From NCBI GenBank assembly GCA_905372785.1, contig CAJPQG010000001.1, positions 148,589-212,588 of the forward strand: DNA of 64,000 bases, given 5' to 3'. The translations under genes were made by a program, and so were the position numbers. The notes under the pieces were generated by a model. It did not search any database and was not told the DNA's origin. It saw nothing but the letters and a program-made list of their open reading frames with translations. This DNA is from Candidatus Saccharimonadota bacterium (GTDB lineage: Bacteria; Patescibacteriota; Saccharimonadia; Saccharimonadales; Saccharimonadaceae). This document shows positions 1-8,067 of the stretch, piece after piece (position 1 is the stretch's first letter; the number at the start of each line of letters is the position of its first letter).

Positions 1-235
1 TTCGGCCACCACGGTCGTCAAACACATATGTCTGCTCACTTGCTAGCTCTTGACCACTTTTAGCAGTATAGATGTCGAGCGGCTCGAGTAATGGTGCGCC
101 ATATTCCTCATAACCAAATTGCCGCGCCGCTTGCGCCCAAACTGAAAAAATATAATTCTGTAATCGTTTCTCTTCTGGATAGTAATCTCGTGTACCCTTG
201 TACGGTCTTGTCGAAAGTGTCGTCATAAACTCCAT
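1..235 (-). CDS. hisS: Histidyl-tRNA synthetase, N-terminal fragment (runs off window edge)
   Basis: The reverse strand from an ATG at 235 stays open to the window edge (78 codons). It reads as a class II synthetase start: an RPYKGTRDYYPEE segment followed by a helix and PLLEPLDIYTAKSG, the motif 1 region typical of HisRS, then DDRGGR. HisRS charges tRNA-His in the cytoplasm. The SpoU methylase stop lies 14 nt upstream, so both are probably co-transcribed. A second in-frame ATG at 226 is an alternative start; neither has a strong ribosome site. The remaining three quarters of the gene lie outside the window. Confidence 0.9.
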   Translation of the reverse strand, partial: MEFMTTLSTRPYKGTRDYYPEEKRLQNYIFSVWAQAARQFGYEEYGAPLLEPLDIYTAKSGQELASEQTYVFDDRGGR

Positions 236-248
236 ATTCCCATATCTA

Positions 249-818
249 TTAGCTTTTTTCAAACGTACTCACCACCGGCAGTCTATGTTGCCGCACCCAC
301 TCATAGAGCATAATACCAGCCGCTACGCCAACATTGATTGACCGAGTACTGCCAAATTGCTCAATAGCAACCACAGCATCAGCCTGATTCAACAGCTCAG
401 TGGACAGCCCGTCGCTCTCACTTCCAAACGCTAAACAAGCGCGCCGTGGCAGCATTACCTGGCCAAGTGGTGTACTATGCGGCACATTATCGGCAGCTAT
501 TACAGCATATTCCTGCTGGCGTATCACCTGTATAAATGCATCTACCGAAGAATGGTACTGCACATGTAAATATTTATCAGTCATCATCGCCCCGCGCTTA
601 TTCCACTGCCGCCGACCAATGATATGTACCCGACGAACGCCGAACGCATTAGCACTGCGGATAATCGTACCCATATTGTAATCACGAGTAAGGTTTTCTA
701 CGGCAAGCTGCAGCTCCTGCTCGTCTTTATCTAAATCTGCAATAATTTGCTCCATGGAAACACCCTTATAGCGATCAATAACATTGCGCGAGTCTTCGCT
801 CGCTGCATTAGGCTGCAC
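249..818 (-). CDS. SpoU/TrmH-family RNA 2'-O-methyltransferase
   Basis: A 189-residue SPOUT methyltransferase that transfers a methyl group from SAM to a ribose 2'-OH of tRNA or rRNA. All three SpoU motifs are visible: motif 1 (N..MGTIIRSANAFG, residues 42-60), motif 2 (LAFGSESDGLS, about 129-139) and motif 3 (IEQFGSTRSINVGVAAG, about 152-168), which together form the trefoil-knot SAM site. It starts at GTG, with GGAGGT about 6 nt upstream. The GTG overlaps the TAG stop of the FAD oxidase by one base, so the two are translationally coupled. The exact RNA target cannot be read from sequence. A second, shorter SpoU protein lies at 30148. Confidence 0.9.
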   Translation of the reverse strand: MQPNAASEDSRNVIDRYKGVSMEQIIADLDKDEQELQLAVENLTRDYNMGTIIRSANAFGVRRVHIIGRRQWNKRGAMMTDKYLHVQYHSSVDAFIQVIRQQEYAVIAADNVPHSTPLGQVMLPRRACLAFGSESDGLSTELLNQADAVVAIEQFGSTRSINVGVAAGIMLYEWVRQHRLPVVSTFEKS

Positions 819-2410
819 TATGCACCTCCAGGGCCAATTTGCCGCATAATGGTTGTGGCCTGCACTGGCCGTTTAGCTGCCACTTGCAGGATTCGGTGTG
901 GATCGAACAAGGCTCGAATGGCTTCGTGTAGTGCCATTTCAGCGTCGCTCACCGCCTTGAAGGCAGTTGCCGCCTTAATTTGGCCTTCACCACCACTGGC
1001 GACGACAACGCCATTGACCGATTGTACAACTTCGCTCACTGCCATCAGCAGCCCCATCATACCTTGCCGATCAACTAATTTTTCATTGTGACACACTGGA
1101 TAAAAGTAAATCTCACCGCTATTCATATCGTAGCGCCACGGCAGCGCCACTTTTTGGGCTGCCTCAATACGGCCGAGCCGACTCCTAAAGTCATTACCAT
1201 CAAGCGACGGCACAGCCATGCGTCCAAAGAACTTTGGCACAAAACCACGCTCATCTCGTGCTACCGCAAACTCTTGCAGCGACTGCAACTGACACCACAG
1301 AACATCACTCTCATCCTCGATTAGCTGCAGCATACCTTCCGGGAAATCCTGAAACAACTGTGCTATTCGTTTAAAGATTTTGCTCATTTTGCGCTCTGGC
1401 ACATTATCCCAGCGGCATATCATAATTGCATCATCTGAAGAAACCGCACCAAAATCTGCTGGCATACGACCTGATGCATCAGCAATATAAGCGAAGCTAC
1501 CGGCCAAAATAGCAGCCTGCGTTGGCTCTAACTCAAGTGCATCTTCTGCGGCTCGGTACATAGCCCCGCCATGAGCCAACTTAATCGCCATACCGCCACT
1601 AAACTGTGCTTTTGGTCCAACGCGCATAATAATTTCAGAAATAATACCAAGTGTGCCCTGGCTGCCTACAAATAACGGAGTTAGATCCATACCGCCTTTT
1701 TCGTCACGTAACTGGCCGATACCTGGATAGCCTAGGCCTGAAGGTAGCGCCTGGTTAGATAACATTGAAATTGTATCAACATATTCTTCGTAAATTGTGT
1801 CGATGCCTCGGTAGATTTCACCTTCAAATCCAGTTAGCTGTTTCTTCTGCTCCACGTCTCGACGCGATAGGTATCCAGTCTCAATAGTGGTACCGTTAGA
1901 AAGTACTACCTCAAGCCGATCTATGGCGTCAACGGCGCCACTGTCATAGGCAAACTTATTGCCAGCAATCGCACCACCAATCGTAGCAGCTGCCCTATTC
2001 TGTTCAAAGTTCCCAAAGTCTACTGCTAGCTCTTGATCATACTGACTTAAAAATGCCTGACAACTTGCAATCGTGGCTCCAGCCTGCATTCGGAGCAGCC
2101 CCTGCTTACCATCGTATTCTTCTACTCTAGACAGCTGAGAAAGGTCCATAGCCGCACCGTGTGTTTGTGCTGCGCCCGTCGCATCGCTACCGCTACCGCG
2201 AGCCACCACGGGGAGCTGGGTACCCTTTTCAGCCAGTTGCCAACAAAACTTTAATGTTCTTGTAATATCTTCTGTACTATGCGGAATTACCACAAACTGC
2301 GGCAATTGCGTAAACCCACCTGGGCCAACCGCATACTGTTCACGTGTCCACAAATCGGCATATGCTTGCCCCTCTAATCGCCGATTTAAATACACCGCTG
2401 CCCTATTCAT
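818..2410 (-). CDS. FAD-linked oxidase (GlcD/PCMH-type)
   Basis: A 530-residue flavoprotein of the FAD-linked oxidase family (GlcD, D-lactate dehydrogenase-like). The FAD-binding PCMH domain fills the N-terminal half: VARGSGSDATG near residue 70, then FGNFEQNRAAATIGGAIAG, and a GSQGTLGIISEI segment near residue 265. The C-terminal half matches FAD-oxidase C, ending in FDPHRILQ. The family oxidises 2-hydroxy acids or related substrates; the substrate and electron acceptor here are unknown. A TATACT box about 30 nt upstream and GGAGG before the ATG give a normal leader. It heads a short operon with the SpoU methylase and hisS. Confidence 0.85.
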   Translation of the reverse strand: MNRAAVYLNRRLEGQAYADLWTREQYAVGPGGFTQLPQFVVIPHSTEDITRTLKFCWQLAEKGTQLPVVARGSGSDATGAAQTHGAAMDLSQLSRVEEYDGKQGLLRMQAGATIASCQAFLSQYDQELAVDFGNFEQNRAAATIGGAIAGNKFAYDSGAVDAIDRLEVVLSNGTTIETGYLSRRDVEQKKQLTGFEGEIYRGIDTIYEEYVDTISMLSNQALPSGLGYPGIGQLRDEKGGMDLTPLFVGSQGTLGIISEIIMRVGPKAQFSGGMAIKLAHGGAMYRAAEDALELEPTQAAILAGSFAYIADASGRMPADFGAVSSDDAIMICRWDNVPERKMSKIFKRIAQLFQDFPEGMLQLIEDESDVLWCQLQSLQEFAVARDERGFVPKFFGRMAVPSLDGNDFRSRLGRIEAAQKVALPWRYDMNSGEIYFYPVCHNEKLVDRQGMMGLLMAVSEVVQSVNGVVVASGGEGQIKAATAFKAVSDAEMALHEAIRALFDPHRILQVAAKRPVQATTIMRQIGPGGA

Positions 2411-2481
2411 AGTAGCCTCTCATCCTCCTTTTCATTAATTCTAGTATACCAAATTGCCCGGCCAGAGGAAAATACGCCCAT

Positions 2482-2506
2482 AAAAAAACACCCATACCTG
2501 GGTGCT
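2482..2506 (-). terminator. Rho-independent terminator after tRNA-Leu
   Basis: On the minus strand, GCACCC pairs with GGGTGT across a short loop and is followed by seven T residues. It lies just downstream of the tRNA-Leu 3' end. Confidence 0.8.
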
Positions 2507-2521
2507 TTAACAGTCTTATTC

Positions 2522-2606
2522 TGGTACACGAGAGAGGACTCGAACCTCCACGCCCGAAGGCACTAGCTCCTAAGGCTAGCGTGTCTACCAATTCCACCAC
2601 TCGTGC
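2522..2606 (-). tRNA. tRNA-Leu (anticodon UAG)
   Basis: An 85-nt class II tRNA folds on the minus strand. The acceptor GCACGAG pairs with CTCGTGT (one G-U pair). The anticodon stem CTAGC/GCTAG encloses loop CTTAGGA with anticodon TAG at 2570-2572. A long variable arm (TGCCTTCGGGCG) and T-loop GGTTCGAGTCC follow. The 3' CCA is encoded. UAG reads CUN leucine codons. It has its own promoter and terminator and is the only tRNA gene seen in the window. Confidence 0.95.
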
Positions 2607-2633
2607 GTGTATACCGGCTGACTGATTGTTTCT

Positions 2634-2662
2634 ACTATACCAAGTGACCTGGGCCTTGTAAA
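2634..2662 (-). promoter_or_regulatory. Promoter of tRNA-Leu
   Basis: On the minus strand, TTTACA (2657-2662) is separated by exactly 17 nt from TATAGT (2634-2639). Transcription would start about 20 nt before the mature tRNA. Confidence 0.75.
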
Positions 2663-2715
2663 GGACAAAATTACCAGCAAAGGCTCAGTAAAAGCAAGAG
2701 GCGCCAGTCCGTCGA

Positions 2716-3300
2716 CTACGCCTCTTTGCGGTAAAGAGTAATGTTCGCGTTTCCATAAGACCGATTGTCCACCACAACTACCTTTCCCATTAGGCTCGGA
2801 ACCTCACCCTTACCTGAATGTGATAATACCATAAGCCCGCCCGGTTTGAGTAGTCTAAAAAGCAACGCTACTGTGGAAAACTGCTCATTATTATAGGGTG
2901 GATCAGCAAAAATTACATCAAAAAGCGGAGTTTCCCACAGTTCATCCTGCTCGCTATGTCCGGCAAGTTGCCCTTGTCGCTGAACCCAAGAATATACCGG
3001 CGACTGCACAAGCACCGCCTCATCTCCGCAGCCCAGCAACGCCTTATTGTCACGCAGTGTACGCATCGCCGCCCTATCTTTCTCGATAAAGACGGCCCGA
3101 ACCGCACCACGGCTTAACGCTTCAAACCCAAGCGCCCCACTGCCGGCAAATGCATCAAGCACGTCAGCGCCCTCTATCGCGCCGTGTAGTCGGTTGTAAA
3201 TGGCTCCTCTCGCTCGCTCGCTCATTGGGTGCGTTTTAAAGGTTGATGGTGCTTTTATGCTGCGCCCACCGTATTTACCAGAAATTAATCTCATATGCAT
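2716..3300 (-). CDS. rsmD: 16S rRNA (guanine966-N2)-methyltransferase RsmD
   Basis: A 194-residue SAM-dependent methyltransferase that modifies G966 of 16S rRNA. It shows the N-terminal RLISGKYGGRSIKAP and the HPMSERARGAIYNRL segment typical of RsmD. The SAM loop LDAFAGSGALG (48-58) and the catalytic DPPY (133-136) are intact. The start ATG at 3300 is followed by a second ATG at 3294. A TACACT box (3307-3312) ends 6 nt before the first ATG and there is no Shine-Dalgarno, so the mRNA is probably leaderless and begins at that ATG. Confidence 0.92.
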   Translation of the reverse strand: MHMRLISGKYGGRSIKAPSTFKTHPMSERARGAIYNRLHGAIEGADVLDAFAGSGALGFEALSRGAVRAVFIEKDRAAMRTLRDNKALLGCGDEAVLVQSPVYSWVQRQGQLAGHSEQDELWETPLFDVIFADPPYNNEQFSTVALLFRLLKPGGLMVLSHSGKGEVPSLMGKVVVVDNRSYGNANITLYRKEA

Positions 3301-3344
3301 ACGTTTAGTGTATCATGAGATGTCTTAGCGGTAGAACTGCCGCC

Positions 3345-5375
3345 CTAGTTAAGTGTCGTAATGCGCTGGCATTTCTCAACTGCAGCTGCTAATTCTGGAT
3401 ACTGTGAGATATCTTGACCAGACTCGCAGAACCAAGCAGCTGCCTTCTGCGCACGAGCGATAAGCCTACTATCACCAAGTGAAGCAACCTGAAGTCGTAA
3501 GGCTCCATGCTGCATGCGGCCATATATCTCGCCAGGGCCTCGCAGCTGCAAGTCGACCTCGGCTAAATGAAACCCATCGGTAGATCGCTCTATCTCTTGC
3601 AAGCGCCGACTAGGCTTCTGCGAGCTGCTCATCACCAAATGACAATAGCTCTGGTGCTGCCCCCTACCGACGCGGCCACGCAATTGATGCAGCTGACTAA
3701 GCCCAAAATGATCAGCATTTTCAATGACCATTACTGTAGCGTTAGGAACGTCAACACCGACTTCAACCACCGTTGTGCTAACTAAAATGTCTATCTCGCC
3801 GGCAGAAAATTGTCGCATAACTGCATCCTTCTCGGCAGCCTTGAGCCTACCATGCAATAGGCCAATACGATACGTGCCAAGAATGCTATTTCGCAGTCGC
3901 TGCAGTTCCGCCTCAACGCTCCTCTTGTCATTGTCTGCATTTTCATCAATTAGCGGGCAGATAACGTACGCCTGCCGGCCGGCAGCAACCTCTTCTTTAA
4001 CCGCTTCATCAAGACGTCGGCGTGATACCGGGTTCCAAATCTTTGTATGAATTGGTCGGCGACCTGCTGGCAACTCATCGATAACTGTGCTATCCAGCTC
4101 GCCGTACACTGTGAGTGCCAGGCTACGGGGGATCGGCGTAGCTGTCATAGCAAGCAAATGCGGCATCGTATCACCCTTTTCAAGCAGCGCCTGCCGCTGA
4201 GCCACACCAAACCGATGCTGCTCATCGACCACCACTAAATTAAGATTCTTAAACGTCACAGAATCTTGAATAAGCGCATGTGTACCAACTATTATATCTA
4301 CCTCACCCGCAGCGATACGAGCCAAAAGCTCCTGGCGAGCCGCTCCCTTAACGCTTGCGGTGAGTAGCCCAACACTAATGCCGTGCGGTGCCAGCAACTT
4401 TGCGATAGAGCTCGCATGCTGCTGCGCAAGAATCTCTGTTGGAGCCATAATTGCTGTTTGAAAGTCGTGGTGAGCGAGCAAGCTTGCCACAAGCGCCGCA
4501 ACTACCGTTTTTCCCGCTCCAACATCACCCTGCATCAATCGATTCATCGGCCTATCTTTGGCAATATCCTGGAAGATATCCCAAGCTGCTCGGCGCTGCG
4601 CACCCGTCAATTGAAACGGCAAGGTGTCTACAATATTACGAACATATGCTGCATTAAAAGCCACCGGACGCGCCGCTAAGCTATGGTGAGCGCTTTTATT
4701 ATATTGAGCTGCAAGCAGCAAGGAAAACACCTCTTCAAAAGCAATTCGCCGACGTCCAGCTTCAATATCATCTGTATTTTTTGGAAAGTGGACAGCCTGC
4801 AGAGCCTCACCGCGCTCAAGCAGCCCCTCTCTCTGCAGTAGCTCTTCCGGCAACGTCTCGGGCATGAATGGAATTAGTGGTTCTACCTCTCGTAACACCT
4901 TCCGCACAAGCTGCTGTTTTAACCCTTTTACTTGATGGTATACCGGCGTAAGACGGCTACCAGATGCAGGCACCTGAGCAAACTTTTCAACGCTTGGATT
5001 GGTAATTTGATATTTATTATACGAGAAAGCCAACTCCCCAGAAAAATAAAACTCATCCTGGCTTTGCAGCTGCTGCGCCCGATACGGCTGATTAAACCAT
5101 ACTGCAGTTATTTTGCCGCTATCATCAGCGAGTGTGGCCGTCGTAATTGTCAGCCCTCGCCGCACTGATCGCACTTGTACTTTTTCGCAGCGCGCTGCAA
5201 TAGTCACCTTGCCTGGCACTAAGTCTGCAATTCGCGTCGTCACCGTAAAGTCATCGTATCGAAAAGGTAAAAAATTAATAATATCACCAGCAGTCTCCAG
5301 CCCAGCATCTGCCAGTTTTTTAGCCGTTACCGGGCCAACGCCTTTTAGCTCAGCAACAGGCGTCAGTAAATGCAT
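3345..5375 (-). CDS. recG: ATP-dependent DNA helicase RecG
   Basis: A 676-residue superfamily 2 helicase that remodels stalled forks and branched DNA. It has the N-terminal wedge/OB domain (residues about 1-230, starting LTPVAELKGVGPVTAKKLAD), Walker A GDVGAGKTV near 285, a DEQH Walker B, the SAT-type motif ATPIPRSLAL, and C-terminal helicase motifs STTVVEVGVDVPNAT and QLRGRVGRG. Its length matches full RecG. The ATG directly follows the TAA of the YibE/F gene, so the two are coupled. rsmD follows but has its own promoter. Confidence 0.95.
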   Translation of the reverse strand: MHLLTPVAELKGVGPVTAKKLADAGLETAGDIINFLPFRYDDFTVTTRIADLVPGKVTIAARCEKVQVRSVRRGLTITTATLADDSGKITAVWFNQPYRAQQLQSQDEFYFSGELAFSYNKYQITNPSVEKFAQVPASGSRLTPVYHQVKGLKQQLVRKVLREVEPLIPFMPETLPEELLQREGLLERGEALQAVHFPKNTDDIEAGRRRIAFEEVFSLLLAAQYNKSAHHSLAARPVAFNAAYVRNIVDTLPFQLTGAQRRAAWDIFQDIAKDRPMNRLMQGDVGAGKTVVAALVASLLAHHDFQTAIMAPTEILAQQHASSIAKLLAPHGISVGLLTASVKGAARQELLARIAAGEVDIIVGTHALIQDSVTFKNLNLVVVDEQHRFGVAQRQALLEKGDTMPHLLAMTATPIPRSLALTVYGELDSTVIDELPAGRRPIHTKIWNPVSRRRLDEAVKEEVAAGRQAYVICPLIDENADNDKRSVEAELQRLRNSILGTYRIGLLHGRLKAAEKDAVMRQFSAGEIDILVSTTVVEVGVDVPNATVMVIENADHFGLSQLHQLRGRVGRGQHQSYCHLVMSSSQKPSRRLQEIERSTDGFHLAEVDLQLRGPGEIYGRMQHGALRLQVASLGDSRLIARAQKAAAWFCESGQDISQYPELAAAVEKCQRITTLN

Positions 5376-6686
5376 TTAGGCTGCATCTCCTTGCTGCTTA
5401 TTCTGCCCCATAGCGTGCTCATGCCCGTGTGTATGACCAACCCCGTGCGAAGTGTCATCGCTTGGCCGCAAATAACGCGCGGCTAGATAGGTCGCCAAAG
5501 GAACAGACAATAGCAAAATTGCGCTCGATACACCAGTTCGCACAAATTCTAGGGCAATAATTTCACTGTTCATAAGCAGTATACCACCGGCAACACCGGT
5601 TTGCTGATTTTGTTGCATAACCAGCAAAATTGCCATCAAAAACGGCAGCCCTGCACCAACATATGATAGTACCAGGGTGTTAATAATGGCACCGATATGA
5701 TCACGGCCAATATTCATTGCCTCACGATAAAGTGGCCACACCTTTGCGCCTGCAAACTGCTTGGTGCGACGCAGCGACTGCACGACGCTCATTTGCGTGA
5801 CAATAATATCATCAAGTGCACCGGCCGTTACTAGCACCACACCCCCAGCGATAATAGCCTGAATTGCAACATGGTGCTGCTGAGCTAGCATCACATTAGT
5901 TTCATCAAATAATCCCTGGGTATGGAATAATGCCGTCATCTGCCACGACGCAAAAGCAGCAACGATAATACACACCGCCATACTACAAATAGCAATCCAC
6001 GCCTGCCTCGTCCAACCATGACTAATAAGTAACGTCATTATTGCAATTACAAGCGCACCGATAGTGCCTGCCAGTAGACCATTAGCCCCTTGCAATATCG
6101 CATTAATGACTCCAGCAACTACAATAATGGTGCCGCCTAGGCCAAGCAAACTGCGAACGCCTCGCTTCCCCGCTACCAGTAGTACGATACCAATAAATAC
6201 AAGTGCCGCCAAAATCATAGCAGGCAGTCGCCAGTGGTCATACAAAAAATCTTTGCTACTAGTGCGCTGCACAATAACGCTGTCACCTGCGTGGTATCGA
6301 GTGTAGAATGAGCCAGTAACTTGTACCTCTTGTCCACTTTGGTAGCCATCATGCAGGCGCACCGTAGCCTTCGACTCACTATCCTGCCGGATGAATGTAC
6401 CACGTAAATACTCAGCTCGTGCACGCCACGCACCCTTTTCCTGCTCGCTGAGCGTATAAAAACTAGGTTCATTTTCAGCAACTGTTGGCTGATATGGCGT
6501 AACGAGCCATGCCATCGAGACTGCTCCAACAAGCATAATAGCGCTACATAGCGCCCCCAGCGGATGAGCAATCACCCAGCGCTTAGCCTTCAGTATGCGC
6601 TGTTTTGCCCATATAGCCATAGCCTTCACGCGAGGTGCTGCCGTATTTTTGGTGTCATCGTCCTTGTCTTTAATTGGCCGCTTCAT
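5376..6686 (-). CDS. YibE/F-like multi-pass membrane protein
   Basis: A 436-residue integral membrane protein of the YibE/F family. One membrane segment lies near residues 40-65, followed by an extracytoplasmic domain of about 80 residues, then about seven further segments between residues 155 and 410. The C-terminus is rich in histidine (GVGHTHGHEH), a possible metal-binding tail. The biochemical role of the family is not established; transport is only a guess. It precedes recG without a gap and follows tyrS closely, suggesting one transcript from the tyrS promoter. Confidence 0.8.
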   Translation of the reverse strand: MKRPIKDKDDDTKNTAAPRVKAMAIWAKQRILKAKRWVIAHPLGALCSAIMLVGAVSMAWLVTPYQPTVAENEPSFYTLSEQEKGAWRARAEYLRGTFIRQDSESKATVRLHDGYQSGQEVQVTGSFYTRYHAGDSVIVQRTSSKDFLYDHWRLPAMILAALVFIGIVLLVAGKRGVRSLLGLGGTIIVVAGVINAILQGANGLLAGTIGALVIAIMTLLISHGWTRQAWIAICSMAVCIIVAAFASWQMTALFHTQGLFDETNVMLAQQHHVAIQAIIAGGVVLVTAGALDDIIVTQMSVVQSLRRTKQFAGAKVWPLYREAMNIGRDHIGAIINTLVLSYVGAGLPFLMAILLVMQQNQQTGVAGGILLMNSEIIALEFVRTGVSSAILLLSVPLATYLAARYLRPSDDTSHGVGHTHGHEHAMGQNKQQGDAA

Positions 6687-6710
6687 TTAATTGCCCCTTG
6701 CGTAGCATGG

Positions 6711-7928
6711 CTACACCGTCACCAAAATAAATACGTTCTTACCTTTTTTAATCAAAGCTGGGCCGCTTAACTGCCGGTCTTCTTGTACCTTTTGTCCATC
6801 AATACGCACTGCGCCACCTGCAATCAATCGGCGGGCTTCGCCGTTGCTCTTTGCAGCCGCTGCTGCCACGAGCCCTGCAACAAGCGTTTTATGTTCAGCA
6901 GCTGAAACAGTTGGCACCTCGGCTGCTAGTGCCGTTAGCGCCACCTCACTTAGATCTGCCACCATGCGTCCACCAAACAATACTTCGGTTACATCTTCCA
7001 CGGCTTTGCAGCGCTCTGCTCCGTGTACTAGGCTTGTAACCTCACGGGCCAGCACGCGCTGGCCATATCGTTTGCCGGGATTGCTTTCATGCTGCTGTAC
7101 AACGGCCACAATCTCCTCTTTTGGAAGCATGGTAAAAATCTTCAAATAGTCCTCAACGCTATCATCCTCTGTGCCAAGCCAGAATTGGTAAAAACGATAC
7201 GGACTTGTCTTTGCTGGATCAAGCCACACCGCACCGCCTTCACTTTTACCAAATTTACGTCCAGTGCTCTTATTAACAATTAGCGGCGCCGTCATAGCGT
7301 GCACAGTTTGCCCTGTCTTTTTGCGAATTAGTTCTACGCCAGACAATAGGTTGCCCCACTGGTCACTTCCACCAATCTGCAGCGTAACATTATGCTGCTT
7401 GTGCAAGTGATAATAATCGTATCCCTGCAGCAATGTATAGGTAAATTCAGCAAAACTCAGCCCACTACCATTCGCGATGCGGGCTTTGAAAAAGTCGCGC
7501 TGCGTGAGCTCTGCCATGTTAAAGCTCTTGCCAATATCACGTAAAAATGGAATCAGTGTAATCGGCATAAGCCAGTCGTAATTATCAACTAGTGTAAATT
7601 TTTTACCAGCAAAAATAGCACTCACCTGCTGGCTTAGTTGCTGTTTGTTGTAGGCTATTTCATCAAGTGGCAACAGCTCACGCTCTTTAGTGTCCCGCAT
7701 ATCACCAATTTGCGCCGTACCGCCGCCAACCAGCAACACCACATTATGACCAGCCTCCAGGAAGTGGCGCACCATCATATACACTGCAAGGTGACCGACA
7801 TGCAAACTGTCAGCCGAAGGATCGGTGCCAAGATACAAGGTTCGTGACGCCCCGTCGATAACCGCCGCATCAGTAAATGTCGCCTGTTTCCAAAACCCAC
7901 GCCACAGTAATTCTTCTGATAATTTCAT
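6711..7928 (-). CDS. tyrS: Tyrosyl-tRNA synthetase
   Basis: A 405-residue class I synthetase that charges tRNA-Tyr. The HIGH-type signature is HVGH (43-46), the KMSKS-type loop is KFGKS, and tyrosine-site residues sit in YDYYHLHKQHNVTLQIGGSDQ-type context split over 175-195. A C-terminal S4 RNA-binding domain (residues about 340-405, SNGEARRLIAGGAVRIDG) is present. GGGAGAGG lies just before the ATG. A TATAAT box is at 7984-7989 on the minus strand. No T-box-like leader is seen in the short upstream region. Confidence 0.95.
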   Translation of the reverse strand: MKLSEELLWRGFWKQATFTDAAVIDGASRTLYLGTDPSADSLHVGHLAVYMMVRHFLEAGHNVVLLVGGGTAQIGDMRDTKERELLPLDEIAYNKQQLSQQVSAIFAGKKFTLVDNYDWLMPITLIPFLRDIGKSFNMAELTQRDFFKARIANGSGLSFAEFTYTLLQGYDYYHLHKQHNVTLQIGGSDQWGNLLSGVELIRKKTGQTVHAMTAPLIVNKSTGRKFGKSEGGAVWLDPAKTSPYRFYQFWLGTEDDSVEDYLKIFTMLPKEEIVAVVQQHESNPGKRYGQRVLAREVTSLVHGAERCKAVEDVTEVLFGGRMVADLSEVALTALAAEVPTVSAAEHKTLVAGLVAAAAAKSNGEARRLIAGGAVRIDGQKVQEDRQLSGPALIKKGKNVFILVTV

Positions 7929-7999
7929 ACCTCTCCCTTTACCTCATTATTGCTCTGCCACTCCTGGCGTAATCTTGCTTTGATTATACCAAAAACTGC

Positions 8000-8029
8000 T
8001 TGCGAATACGAACCAAAAATTGCTATTAT
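8000..8029 (+). promoter_or_regulatory. Promoter of the class A PBP gene
   Basis: TTGCGA (8000-8005), an 18-nt spacer and TATTAT (8024-8029) lie about 40 nt before the GTG start. It is divergent from the tyrS promoter, whose box is close by. Confidence 0.55.
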
Positions 8030-8067
8030 TTAACATAAGAGTATTTGCGACAGGAGGAGAGATACGA

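Noticed and set aside
2403..2600. 65-residue minus-strand ORF
   Set aside because: It runs through the tRNA-Leu and its terminator, so the frame is accidental.
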